Notes under the pieces: model-generated
Told to the model about the DNA's origin: nothing
What the model saw: the letters and a program-made list of their open reading frames with translations, nothing else
Database searches by the model: none
Origin: Corallococcus coralloides DSM 2259
GTDB lineage: Bacteria > Myxococcota > Myxococcia > Myxococcales > Myxococcaceae
Length of the DNA stretch: 64,000 nucleotides
Direction: 5' to 3'
Assembly (NCBI RefSeq): GCF_000255295.1
Contig: NC_017030.1
Span: forward strand, 4,526,001-4,590,000
Made by a program: the position numbers and the translations under genes
In this document: piece by piece, positions 9,120 to 17,669 of the stretch
How positions within the stretch are numbered: the first letter of the stretch is position 1
How the letters are laid out: each line of letters begins with the position of its first letter

Positions 9120-10049
9120 ATGCGAACCACTCCCCACCCCCGTTCTCATCTTCACGTCGGCTCCACTGGCAACCGCGTTCAGAAGGCCGAGGAGCGCATG
9201 AAGTCGCCCGGCCACCACAAGGTTGCCGCGGACGACCGCTTCGACGCCAGGATCGCCAGCGCCAGCACCACGACGGCCCAGGCCAGCCAGACGGGCGCCA
9301 GCGACAGCAAGGGCAAGACCCCGTCGCAGCTCAAGGGCGCGACCTACAACGTCGAGCGCGACCGCAATCCCCAGGACGTGAAGAAGTGGCTGGGCGACTT
9401 CGCCAAGAAGAACAAGCTCGACTTCATCCAGCTCCAGGAGATCAACGGCTATCACAAGGCCCTGGAGAACATCCCCGGCTATCACCTGGTGACCTTCCCC
9501 GGAGCGAAGGACCATGGCGAGACAGGCGTCCTCGTGAAGGACAGCCTGCTCCAGGGGCAGAAGACGTCCATCCAGGGCGAGGGTGGCGGATGGACCACCG
9601 TGCGGGGTGGCCATGCTCCGCCGCGCGCGGCCACCGCGGTCAAGCTCGCGGGCTGGCTGCAGGTGGTCTCGGCCCATCAGCCGCCCTCGGTCGACTGGAA
9701 GGGCGGGGAGCCCGTCGGGCCGAAGAACCGCGTGAGTACCTACAAGTCGCTCTCCGAGAAGCTGCTCGGCTTCGCGCAGCGGAAGATCGCGAAGAACCCT
9801 GACGAGGGCCTGCTCATCGGCGGTGACTGGAACGAGCCGGCGTCGACGAAGGGGAAGTGGTCACCCAACTGGATCGCGCAGCAGGCGGGCATGAAGACCC
9901 ATGGCGGCGTGGAGAGCCACGGCCACGGCAAGATCGACTATGCGATGTCCTACGGGTGCAAGGTCTCGAATGTGAGGGCCGGCCCGACCGGCGGCTCGGA
10001 CCACAACATCGTCATGTACACGGTGAGCCGCCCGAAAGGTAAGGGCTGA
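9120..10049 (+). CDS. Endonuclease/exonuclease/phosphatase (EEP) family protein
   Basis: 309 residues. The EEP catalytic signature is readable: ATYNVE near residue 82, the metal-binding Glu in IQLQEI, GETGVLV, the GGDWNEP loop, a KIDYAM strand and the terminal GGSDHNIVM containing the catalytic His. The fold hydrolyses phosphodiesters in DNA, RNA, lipids or small molecules; the substrate here is unknown. The first ~75 residues are Ala, Ser and Thr-rich and look disordered, with no clear signal peptide, although secretion cannot be excluded. The ATG at 9120 was chosen because the upstream in-frame start at 9015 lacks a ribosome-binding site and would overlap the divergent promoter. Confidence 0.85.
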   Translation: MRTTPHPRSHLHVGSTGNRVQKAEERMKSPGHHKVAADDRFDARIASASTTTAQASQTGASDSKGKTPSQLKGATYNVERDRNPQDVKKWLGDFAKKNKLDFIQLQEINGYHKALENIPGYHLVTFPGAKDHGETGVLVKDSLLQGQKTSIQGEGGGWTTVRGGHAPPRAATAVKLAGWLQVVSAHQPPSVDWKGGEPVGPKNRVSTYKSLSEKLLGFAQRKIAKNPDEGLLIGGDWNEPASTKGKWSPNWIAQQAGMKTHGGVESHGHGKIDYAMSYGCKVSNVRAGPTGGSDHNIVMYTVSRPKGKG

Positions 10050-10230
10050 GGCGCGGCCTGGTGCCCCCGATGGCGTTATCGGGGGATTGGTGAACCTGGA
10101 CTGTTTCGATGCACATTGACTGAAAGAGACAGTCCGGGTGTCCACGCGCGCAATGACACACAGTGCGGGGTCACTCGACAGAACGCGTTTGTTGAGGACG
10201 TTGATACAGGTGGAGATCTACGCTTGCCGG

Positions 10231-10677
10231 ATGAACCGACTCCTGGCTGCGCTGATCCTGCTCCCTTCGATGGCCTTCGGGCAGGTGCGTGTCGACCTCA
10301 ACGTGAAGCTGCCTGACATCGTCTTCTCGACGCCACCGCCGCTCGTCGTCGTGCAGCCCGGCGTGCAGGTGGTGGAGGACTACGACGAGGACCTCTACAT
10401 CGTGGACGATGCGTACTGGGTGCGTCGCGATGGGCGGTGGTACCGGGCGCGCGACTACCGCGGCGGCTGGGAGGTCGTGGAAGAGCGGCGGGTCCCCGTC
10501 ACCGTCGTGAAGCTGCCCCCCGGGCGTTACAAGAAGTGGAAGCACTCGAGGAAGGGAGTCGTCGTGCCCGCGTCGCACCGTGAACGTGGCCATGACCATG
10601 GGCACGATCGGGGCCACGACCGGGATCACGACGACGACCACCACAAGGGCGGCAAGGGCAAGGGGAAGAAGAAGTAG
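10231..10677 (+). CDS. Secreted YXWV-type protein with His/Asp/Lys-rich tail
   Basis: 148 residues. The start MNRLLAALILLPSMAFGQ is a clean signal peptide, so ATG 10231 is preferred over the in-frame 10138 start. The mature part contains EDLYIVDDAYWVRRDGRWYR and GGWEVVEERRVP, a YxWV...G.WY motif seen in a widespread group of periplasmic proteins of unknown role. The tail is a charged, low-complexity run of His, Asp, Gly and Lys with repeated HDHGHD/HDRDHD units ending in poly-Lys. That tail could bind metal ions or the envelope, which is an inference from composition. Confidence 0.8.
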   Translation: MNRLLAALILLPSMAFGQVRVDLNVKLPDIVFSTPPPLVVVQPGVQVVEDYDEDLYIVDDAYWVRRDGRWYRARDYRGGWEVVEERRVPVTVVKLPPGRYKKWKHSRKGVVVPASHRERGHDHGHDRGHDRDHDDDHHKGGKGKGKKK

Positions 10678-10695
10678 TAGCCCGGCCGGGCCCGC

Positions 10696-11115
10696 TCAGC
10701 CCCGGAAGAGGGGACGGAACAGCGCGGACTCGCGCAGGGAGGCGGCCAGCGCGGCGATGTCGTCCGACTGGCTGTCCACCTCCTCGGCGTCGAAGGTTTC
10801 CTTCAGACGGGCCATCACCTCCGCGTGGCCTCGGGAATGGAGCAGCTCGCGGAAGCTGACGCACGAGCTGCTGGATGTGCTCGCCACGCTCCACGTTCAC
10901 GTGCCGTAGAGCCACTCCACGGGCTCCAGCGCCTTGAACGCCTGATGCGGGGCCAGCTCCCGCAGGACCTCGGCCGCGATGTCGGGAAAGGCCTCCTCGC
11001 GGTGCTGGACCTTCAGCCCCCGCTCCTGAAGGAGCCTCCCCATGTCCTGGAAGCTGCGCATGCGCTTTCCCTGCTCACCGGCGTGTCCGCGGCCCATACG
11101 GATCGAGGTGGCCAT
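10696..11115 (-). pseudogene. Hypothetical gene broken by two compensating frameshifts
   Basis: The ATG at 11115 begins a plausible protein (MATSIRMGRG, then MRSFQDMGRLLQERGLKVQH) that reads to LEPVEWLYGT and hits TGA at 10897-10899. Shifting frame just before the stop yields HVNVERGEHIQQLVRQ, which looks coding. A second shift back gives FRELLHSRGHAEVMARLKETFDAEEVD and ends at 10696. The three segments in series would make a single ~138-residue acidic helical protein. Either this is a decayed gene with a -1 and a +1 indel about 50 bp apart, or the assembly has errors here. No family recognised. Confidence 0.6.
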
Positions 11116-11188
11116 TCTGGCTCGATTTCCCTTCAAAAAAGGCCTTGTCGCTCTTGGATGGCCAAGCCGTGTATAGGCTGCCGAGCGC

Positions 11189-12673
11189 ATGACAACCCTC
11201 ATGACGAAGCTGTGTGTCATTGGCGGAGGCCCCACCGCGGTGGCCGCTCTCTTCGAGGCCCGGGCGCGTGGCATTCCCGCCCTGGCCCTGGAGGCCGGCG
11301 CCACCCCACTGGCCTCGCTGCATGCCCATATCGAGGGCCTCGTCTATCTGTCGCCCGCCTCGCACTGGGAGGTGGGTGGCCTGCCGCTGGACTGCCGCGA
11401 CGCGCTGGAGTGCGAGCGCGAGGACGTGCTGCGCTATTACGCCCGCGTCATCCAGATGGGGCGTCTGGACATCCGCTGCCGCCACCGCTGCGTGGGCCTG
11501 CGCCCCGACGCGGACGGGGTGACGGTGGAGGTGGAGACTCCCGAGGGCCGCCGCGAGGTGCGCGCCGAAGAGGTGCTCGTCACCTCCTGGTATGAGCGGC
11601 GGCCCCTGCCTCCGGACGCGGTGGAGCCGGGCTCGCGCGTGGAGGTTCGGGAGGGGCTGCGCTCCGCGGCGGAGGTGGCCGGCCAGCGCGTGGCGGTGCT
11701 GGGCGGCGGCATCTCCGGCTTCGAGCAGGCCGGGGCGCTGATGATGGCGGGCCAGCCGGTGACGCTGCTGATGCGCGGCGAGGCGCGGGGCCTCCACCGG
11801 TTGCCGCACTTCGCGCGCCTGGTGGAGGCGACGGGCTCGCGGCTGGTGCCAAACGCCAGCGCGGTGCGCGTCACCCGCGAAGGCGTCACGTACCACGAGG
11901 ACGGCGAGACGCGTCACCTGCCGTGCGATGTGCTGGTGGCCGCTTGCGGCGCGCGTCTGTCTCCACGGGTGCTGGAGTTGCTCACGCGCGCGGGCGTGCT
12001 GACGGAGGACGAAGCTCGCCGACTGCGGGAGTCCGTCAGCCTGGAGGAGGCGAAGCAGGCGCACCCGGACTGGACCGGAGCGGCTCTGGAGCGCCTGGCG
12101 GTGGAGTCCCGGCCGGACCTGTGGCCGCTCGTCTTCGAGGGCCGCCGCCGCGTGAGGCTCGCTGGAGGGCCCCTGCACGTGGGGGCCTCCAATGCGGGCG
12201 TGATGGTGTCCATCGCCACCGCTGTGTTCGCGGTGCGCGCGATGGCGGGCGCGCCGGTACCCGCGGGCATGGCACCGCCGCTGGCGCGGGCCCTGCTCAA
12301 CCTGGAGTCCCTCCTCCAGGTGCTGCGCGAGGACGTTCCGCCCGAACGCGTGGAGTCATTGCGTCCGCTGGCGGTGGGCTCCTGGAGCCGCGCGTGGGTG
12401 CACCCGCACCTGTTGGAGCGACCCACGGCGCAGAGCGTGGAGCGCACCACCGGCCTGGATCCGACCCGCTTCCTGCTGCCGCCCGGGCGAGGCGTCCGCG
12501 ACATGGAGCGGGAGCTGCTGGGGCTCGCGGATGGCACCACCAGCATCGGGGAGATCGCCGACGCCAACGAGCTGATGGATCCCGCGGAGCGCGCGAAGCT
12601 CGTCGCCACCTTCCGCGATCTATGGACGCGCAACGTGCTCACGTGGCTGCCTCCGCTGGACGCGGACCGCTGA
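11189..12673 (+). CDS. Lanthipeptide-cluster FAD/NAD(P) oxidoreductase with PqqD-like tail
   Basis: 494 residues. Two dinucleotide-binding motifs are visible: CVIGGGPTAVAA (residues 9-20, FAD) and VAVLGGGISGFEQAG (~169-183, NAD(P)H). The body resembles the YpdA/thioredoxin-reductase-like flavoproteins, but I see no redox CxxC. The last ~70 residues (LDPTRFLLPPG ... ELLGLADGTTSIGEIAD ... ATFRDLWTRNVLTWLPP) match the pattern of a PqqD-like peptide-recognition domain. It lies 94 bp upstream of the lanthipeptide precursor and points the same way. The inferred role is redox tailoring of the peptide, for example reduction of dehydro-residues or thiol oxidation. The PqqD-like assignment is by pattern only. 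Confidence 0.75.
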   Translation: MTTLMTKLCVIGGGPTAVAALFEARARGIPALALEAGATPLASLHAHIEGLVYLSPASHWEVGGLPLDCRDALECEREDVLRYYARVIQMGRLDIRCRHRCVGLRPDADGVTVEVETPEGRREVRAEEVLVTSWYERRPLPPDAVEPGSRVEVREGLRSAAEVAGQRVAVLGGGISGFEQAGALMMAGQPVTLLMRGEARGLHRLPHFARLVEATGSRLVPNASAVRVTREGVTYHEDGETRHLPCDVLVAACGARLSPRVLELLTRAGVLTEDEARRLRESVSLEEAKQAHPDWTGAALERLAVESRPDLWPLVFEGRRRVRLAGGPLHVGASNAGVMVSIATAVFAVRAMAGAPVPAGMAPPLARALLNLESLLQVLREDVPPERVESLRPLAVGSWSRAWVHPHLLERPTAQSVERTTGLDPTRFLLPPGRGVRDMERELLGLADGTTSIGEIADANELMDPAERAKLVATFRDLWTRNVLTWLPPLDADR

Positions 12674-12767
12674 TAAGTGATTGGGGCAACGACCAGAAAT
12701 TCCAGGTGGCTTCGTAATTCGTTCCGACCGCGCAATTCCGTGCGGCCTTACATCGAGGAACGAAACC
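12674..12767. promoter_or_regulatory. Intergenic leader of lanA
   Basis: This 94-bp, comparatively AT-rich gap separates the flavoprotein gene from lanA. It has a short imperfect hairpin (CCGCGC/GTGCGG, loop AATTCC, about 12729-12746) and a GAGGAA ribosome-binding site 8 bp before the lanA ATG. I see no convincing -35/-10 pair, although the size would allow a dedicated lanA promoter. Confidence 0.4.
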
Positions 12768-12962
12768 ATGAAGAAGCCCACCAAGAAGCTGACGCTGTCG
12801 AAGGACACCCTGCGCTCGCTGAACGAGACCGAGCTGAAGCAGGTTGCCGGTGGCGCCCCGACCTCCGTCGTCGCCTGCACTGGCACGGATCCGACCGAGG
12901 CCACCGTCTGCTACACGAACGCGCTCTGCTCGACGGGCGAAGCCTTCGGCTGCTGCTTCTGA
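12768..12962 (+). CDS. Class I lanthipeptide precursor (LanA)
   Basis: 64 residues. The leader (1-29) carries LTLSKDTLRSLNETELKQV and ends in AGG, the pattern of Gram-negative class I leaders with a double-glycine cleavage site. The 35-residue core is APTSVVACTGTDPTEATVCY then TNALCSTGEAFGCCF. It has five Cys (core 8, 19, 25, 33, 34) and nine Ser/Thr, so up to five lanthionine-type rings are possible, and it ends in CCF. The ATG at 12768 has GAGGAA eight bases upstream. It is followed by a strong hairpin and then lanB. The adjacent LanT has an intact C39 domain that would cut after GG. Ring pattern and activity cannot be read from sequence. Confidence 0.88.
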   Translation: MKKPTKKLTLSKDTLRSLNETELKQVAGGAPTSVVACTGTDPTEATVCYTNALCSTGEAFGCCF

Positions 12963-13021
12963 TGAGGTCTTTGCCATGTGCTCGGAGGTGAGGTCCGCCT
13001 CCGAGGCATGGTGAGAGGCTT

Positions 13022-13057
13022 TGCCCCGGGCCGGTGCTCGCCGGCCCGGGGCGTTTT
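13022..13057 (+). terminator. Terminator/attenuator between lanA and lanB
   Basis: A perfect 12-bp stem (GCCCCGGGCCGG at 13023-13034 with CCGGCCCGGGGC at 13041-13052), six-base loop TGCTCG, followed by GTTTT. It lies 60 bp after the lanA stop and 33 bp before the lanB start. In lantibiotic operons such a partial terminator commonly lets the precursor mRNA exceed the enzyme mRNA; that role is inferred here. Confidence 0.85.
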
Positions 13058-13089
13058 CCGCACCCGCCCCGGTTCCGAGGTCCGTCGCG

Positions 13090-16000
13090 ATGTCCCAGCT
13101 CCGCCCCCGCGCTCCCGCCGAATCCCTGATGGAACCGGCGGACTTCTTCGTCCTGCGCACTCCGCTCCTGCCCTTCGACGCAGTGGAGCACTGGAGTTCG
13201 CGGCTCACCGCGCCGCAGGCCCCGGAGTCGCTCGCGAAGGCGCTGGACGCGGATCGCGCGCTGTTGCGCACGCGGCTGCGCGCGTATGTGGAGCGGCCGG
13301 AGGTGCGCGAGGCCCTCTTCGTCGCGTCGCCCTCATTGGAAGAGGGGCTGCCGCTCTGGTTCCAGGCGCCGGACAGCGAGTATGGCCTCAAGGTGGAGCG
13401 GGCCCTGGTGCGCTACTTCCTGCGCATGGCGGGGCGCTGCACGCCCTTTGGCCTCTTCGCGTCGTGCTCCGTTGGGAAGCTGGGAGCGCGCACGCACCTG
13501 CCGGTGGCGGACGCGCGTGAATGCCAGCGCGACACGCGTCTGGACATGGACTACCTCACGCGGCTGGTGGAAGCGCTGGTGCGTCACCCGGCCCTGCGCG
13601 ACGTGCTCCGCTACCGCCCCAATGGTAGCCTGTACCGCGCGGCCGGGCGGCTTCGCTATGTGGAGACGCGGCACGCGGGCGCGGTGCGCCAGCACCACCT
13701 GTCCTCGGTGCGGCCGGATGCGTACCTGGAAGCGGTGCTGGAGTGCGCGCGCCCAGGGGCCCGGCCGGAGCAGCTGGTGCGGACGCTGGTGGCACTGGAC
13801 GCGGAGGTGGATGCCCAGGAGGCCGCCGGGTACGTGCGCACGCTCGTGGACAACGACCTGCTGGTGCCGGAGCTGGCCGTGCCCGTCACCGGGCCCGAGC
13901 CGCTCCCATACCTGGTGGCGCGGCTGCGCGCGCTGGCGCAGGAGTCAGGCCCCGGTGAGGCCGCCCAGGTCGCGCTGGAGGCGGCCACCTGCCTGGAGGA
14001 CGTCGGAGGTCAGCTGTCCATGCTGGATGCGGGGGGCCCCGGCCGGTCGAAGGAGGCCTACCTCGCCATCGCCACGCGGCTCGAGGCGCTTCCCGTGAAG
14101 GTGGAGCTCCCGCGCCTCTTCCAGGTGGATCTCTACCGTCCGGCGCCCGGGGCCACGCTGGGGCCAGAGGTGCTGGCGGAGGCGACGCGCGCGGTGGAGC
14201 TCGTCCGGCGCATGGGGCCCCAGCTGCACACCGGCAACTCGCTGCTGAGCGCGTTCTGCGAGGCCTTCACCCGCCGCTACGAGGGCCGCGAGGTGCCGCT
14301 GCTGGAGGCGTTGGACGAGGAGTCTGGCGTGGGCTTCCAGGTGTCCCACGCGCCCGCCGCGGATGGAGCGCCGCTGTTGCGCGGGCTGGCCTTTCCCGCG
14401 GCGACGGAGACCGGAGGGACGCTGGGCGCACGCGAGCTGCACCTGATGCGCCGGCTGACCGCCAGCCCGGGCGCGCGCGTGCTGACGCTGGGCGAGGAGG
14501 ACCTGAAGGCGCTGTCCTCGGAGAAGGCCGCGCCGGCGCCGGACGCCCTCTCCGTGGGCTTCAGCGTCCAGGCCGCTTCGGACGAGGCCTTCACACGCGG
14601 GGACTTCTCGCTGGTGCTGCGCGGCGCGGGGGGGCCCTCCGGCGCCAACACCCTGGGCCGCTTCTGCCATGGGGACGAGGCGCTGCGCGACGCGGTGGAG
14701 CGGCACCTGCGCGCCGAGGAGGCGCTGCGCCCGGACGCCGTCTTCGCGGAGGTGGTGCACCTGCCGGAGGGACGCATCGGCAACGTGCTGCTGCGGCCCC
14801 AGTTGCGCGGGCACGAGATTCCCTTCCTGGGGGCCTCCGGCGCGCCCGAGGCTCAGCAGCTTCCGGTGGAAGACCTGCGCGTGTCGGTGGTGGATGGGCG
14901 CGTGGTGCTGCGCTCGAAGCGGCTGGGCCGCGAGGTGCTGCCGCGGCTCACCACCGCGCACAACTTCTCCCGGGGGCTGGGCGTCTACCGCTTCCTGTGC
15001 ATGCTCCAGCACGACGGGCGCGCGGTGGGCCTGTCGTGGAACTGGGGCGCGCTGGAGGGCCTGGACTTCCTGCCGCGCGTGGTGTCCGGCCGGGTGGTGC
15101 TCTCGCTGGCGAGGTGGCGGCTGGGGCCGGACGTGCTGAAGCCGCTGGGCGCGGCGCGCGGCGAGGAGTGCTTCCGCGCCGTGCAACAGCTTCGCGAGCG
15201 GCTGGGCCTTCCGCGCCACGTGGCGCTGGTGAGTGGCGACAACGTGCTGCCGTTGGATCTGGACAACGTCCTGTGCGTGGAGACGCTCGCCTCCCTGGTG
15301 AAGGACAGCCCCCGCGCCGTGCTGCGCGAGCAGCTCGTCGGGCCGGACGCGCTGTGCGCCCACGGTCCGGAGGGGAGGTTCGTCCATGAGCTGTTCCTCC
15401 CCATGGTTCGGCGCCAGGAGCCCACGCCCTCCGTGCCGGCCCCGCGCACTGTTTCCACCGCCGGTGCCCTCCGGCACTTCGCGCCCGGCTCGGAGTGGCT
15501 CTACGCGAAGCTGTACGCGGGCACCGCTGGCGCGGATGACGTGCTGTGCGACGCGGTGGCGCCGCTGGTGGAGCGGCTCGTCCGCGAGGGCGTGGTGGAC
15601 CGCTGGTTCTTCATCCGCTTCGAGGATCCGGACCGGCACGTGCGCCTGCGGCTGCACGGGGATCCGGCCCGCCTGAACCGCGACGCGCTGCCCGCGCTGT
15701 CCGCCGCGGTGGCGCCGCTGATGAGGGACGGCGTGGTGTGGAAGGTGCAGCTCGACACGTACGAGCGGGAGCTGGAGCGCTACGGCGGTCCGGAGGGCAT
15801 GGCCCTGGCCGAGGAGCTGTTCCACGCGGACAGCGACGCGGTGCTGAAGCTGATGGCGCTGCTGGACGGCGACGCGGGCGCGGAGGCCCGATGGCAGCTC
15901 ACGCTGCGGGGCATGGACCTGCTGCTGGACGACCTGGGGCTGGACCTTCGCATGAAGCTGAATGTGGCCGAGCGCTCCCGCGACTACTTCGGGCGGGAGT

Positions 16001-16359
16001 TCCGCATGGACCCGGCCTTCACGCACCAGCTCGGTGCCCGCTACCGGCAGTCCCGCGCCGCCCTGGAGGCCGCGTGGGCTCCAGACGCGCAAGAAAGCCC
16101 GCTGCTCATCGAGGGGCTCGCCGTCCTGCGCGAGCGCTCGGAGCGGCTGGTCTCCGTGCGGCGGCGCCTGGAGGCGGCTTCCCGCGAGGGCCGGCTTGGC
16201 GTGGCCCTGCTTGCGACGGCCAGCCTCCACCTGCACATGCACGCCAACCGGATGCTGCGCTCGGCGGCGCGTGCGCAGGAGCTGGTGCTCCACGACTTCC
16301 TTGCCCGGACGTACCAGTCCCAGCTCGCGCGTGCCCGCGCGAAGGAGCCTCGCCCATGA
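13090..16359 (+). CDS. lanB: Lanthipeptide dehydratase LanB
   Basis: 1089 residues, a full-length class I (tRNA-Glu-dependent) dehydratase. The N-terminal glutamylation domain starts ADFFVLRTPLLPFD and includes RCTPFGLFASCSVG, the conserved R-x-TPFGLF segment of the family. The C-terminal elimination (SpaB_C/TbtC-like) domain starts near residue 790 with EWLYAKLY and has WFFIRFEDPDRHVRLRLHG and VQLDTYERELERYGG. It glutamylates core Ser/Thr and eliminates glutamate to give dehydroalanine and dehydrobutyrine. The ATG at 13090 lies just after the terminator; the track upstream to 13021 would start inside that hairpin. It overlaps lanC by 4 bp. Confidence 0.95.
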   Translation: MSQLRPRAPAESLMEPADFFVLRTPLLPFDAVEHWSSRLTAPQAPESLAKALDADRALLRTRLRAYVERPEVREALFVASPSLEEGLPLWFQAPDSEYGLKVERALVRYFLRMAGRCTPFGLFASCSVGKLGARTHLPVADARECQRDTRLDMDYLTRLVEALVRHPALRDVLRYRPNGSLYRAAGRLRYVETRHAGAVRQHHLSSVRPDAYLEAVLECARPGARPEQLVRTLVALDAEVDAQEAAGYVRTLVDNDLLVPELAVPVTGPEPLPYLVARLRALAQESGPGEAAQVALEAATCLEDVGGQLSMLDAGGPGRSKEAYLAIATRLEALPVKVELPRLFQVDLYRPAPGATLGPEVLAEATRAVELVRRMGPQLHTGNSLLSAFCEAFTRRYEGREVPLLEALDEESGVGFQVSHAPAADGAPLLRGLAFPAATETGGTLGARELHLMRRLTASPGARVLTLGEEDLKALSSEKAAPAPDALSVGFSVQAASDEAFTRGDFSLVLRGAGGPSGANTLGRFCHGDEALRDAVERHLRAEEALRPDAVFAEVVHLPEGRIGNVLLRPQLRGHEIPFLGASGAPEAQQLPVEDLRVSVVDGRVVLRSKRLGREVLPRLTTAHNFSRGLGVYRFLCMLQHDGRAVGLSWNWGALEGLDFLPRVVSGRVVLSLARWRLGPDVLKPLGAARGEECFRAVQQLRERLGLPRHVALVSGDNVLPLDLDNVLCVETLASLVKDSPRAVLREQLVGPDALCAHGPEGRFVHELFLPMVRRQEPTPSVPAPRTVSTAGALRHFAPGSEWLYAKLYAGTAGADDVLCDAVAPLVERLVREGVVDRWFFIRFEDPDRHVRLRLHGDPARLNRDALPALSAAVAPLMRDGVVWKVQLDTYERELERYGGPEGMALAEELFHADSDAVLKLMALLDGDAGAEARWQLTLRGMDLLLDDLGLDLRMKLNVAERSRDYFGREFRMDPAFTHQLGARYRQSRAALEAAWAPDAQESPLLIEGLAVLRERSERLVSVRRRLEAASREGRLGVALLATASLHLHMHANRMLRSAARAQELVLHDFLARTYQSQLARARAKEPRP

Positions 16360-17669
16360 TGGCCCATTCCATCCGTCCCACCCAGGAGTCCCCCCGGTGG
16401 TGGCCGCTGCTCACCGGAGCGCTGGCGGACCAGGCCGCGGAGGCGGTGCGCGCCATCACCACCGAGCTGCACAAGCCCTTCACCCACACGGGCGCGCGCA
16501 TCGCGGAGCGTTTGTCGAGCCAGGCGCTGCTGCACGGCTACCTGGCGCGCGTGTGGCCCGGGGGAGAGGATCCGGAGCACGCGGCGCGCTACCTGGACGG
16601 GGCGCTGGATGAGGTCGGGAGCCGGTGGATGCGCCCGGCGCTGCATGGCGGCTTCGTCCAGGTGGCGTGGGTGATGCACCACCTGGGCGCGCACCTGCTG
16701 CCGGATCAGCTGGGCGCGGAAGAAGACCCGCTGGAGGACGTGGAGGCGGCGCTGGAGGAGGCCCTGGGCGTCGAGCATTGGGTGCAGCACTACGATCTCA
16801 TCGCCGGGCTGGTGGGGCTGGGCGTCTTCGCGCTGGAGCGGCTGCCAGGGGCCCGGGCGCGCCGGTGCCTGGAGCGCATCGTCCACCACCTGCTGGACGT
16901 GTCGGAGCTGGGGCCTCAGGGACGGGCGTGGCGGACTCGTCCGGAGCTCATCCCCACGACCACGCGCAAGACGCGGCATGACGGCGGCTACAACCTGGGC
17001 GTGGCGCACGGCAACCCGGGTGCGGTGGGCCTGCTCGCGGCCGCGTGGGCGCATGGCATCGACCGGGCGCGGGTGGGCCCCGCGCTGGAGGAGGCGGTGC
17101 GGTGGTTGCTCGCGCAGCAGCAACCGGCGGGCTCGCTGTCCGCCTTCGCCTACTACGGGGATGACGAGGTGCGGCGCTCCCAGGTGGCGCGGGGGGCGTG
17201 GTGCTATGGGGATCCGGGCGTGGCCGCGACGCTGTTGATGGCCGCGCGGGCGGTGGGCAACGCGGAGTGGGAGCGGGTGGCCGTGGAGACGGGCCTGCGC
17301 GCGGTGCGCCGGCCCGAGGAGACGCGCGAGGTGATGGACGGCGGCCTGTGCCACGGCGAGGCGGGGCTGGCGCACCTGTTCCATCGCATGTACCGGCTGA
17401 CGGGGGAGGAGGCCTTCGGCCGCGAGGCGCGCGAGTGCTTCGCGCGGCTGCTGGCGCGGCGCGTGCCCGGCGAGGGCGTCGGTGGCTACGCGGCGTGGTT
17501 CCCCCGCGAGATCTACCCGGACCGGGTGGAGGACAACGCCAGCTTCCTGACGGGCTCGGTGGGCATCGCGCTCGCGCTGCTTGCGGCCATCAGCGACGAG
17601 GAGCCGGCGTGGGACCGGATGCTGCTCGCGTCCTTCCGCCCGCCGCTGGAGTCGGGACATGGCCGCTGA
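16356..17669 (+). CDS. lanC: Lanthionine cyclase LanC
   Basis: 437 residues with the alpha/alpha-toroid cyclase signatures: GVAHGNPG with the catalytic His at 218, WCYGDPG with zinc ligand Cys283, and GLCHGEAG with zinc ligands Cys332 and His333. All key residues are present, so the enzyme should be active. It activates Cys thiols through zinc and adds them to dehydro-residues to form (methyl)lanthionine rings. It is coupled to lanB by an ATGA overlap and to the next gene by an 11-bp overlap, so the four biosynthetic/export genes form one operon. Confidence 0.95.
   Translation: MMAHSIRPTQESPRWWPLLTGALADQAAEAVRAITTELHKPFTHTGARIAERLSSQALLHGYLARVWPGGEDPEHAARYLDGALDEVGSRWMRPALHGGFVQVAWVMHHLGAHLLPDQLGAEEDPLEDVEAALEEALGVEHWVQHYDLIAGLVGLGVFALERLPGARARRCLERIVHHLLDVSELGPQGRAWRTRPELIPTTTRKTRHDGGYNLGVAHGNPGAVGLLAAAWAHGIDRARVGPALEEAVRWLLAQQQPAGSLSAFAYYGDDEVRRSQVARGAWCYGDPGVAATLLMAARAVGNAEWERVAVETGLRAVRRPEETREVMDGGLCHGEAGLAHLFHRMYRLTGEEAFGREARECFARLLARRVPGEGVGGYAAWFPREIYPDRVEDNASFLTGSVGIALALLAAISDEEPAWDRMLLASFRPPLESGHGR

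Noticed and set aside
13945-16293. 782-residue minus-strand frame opposite lanB
   Set aside because: Low-complexity composition and no motif; opposite a gene with a complete LanB signature.
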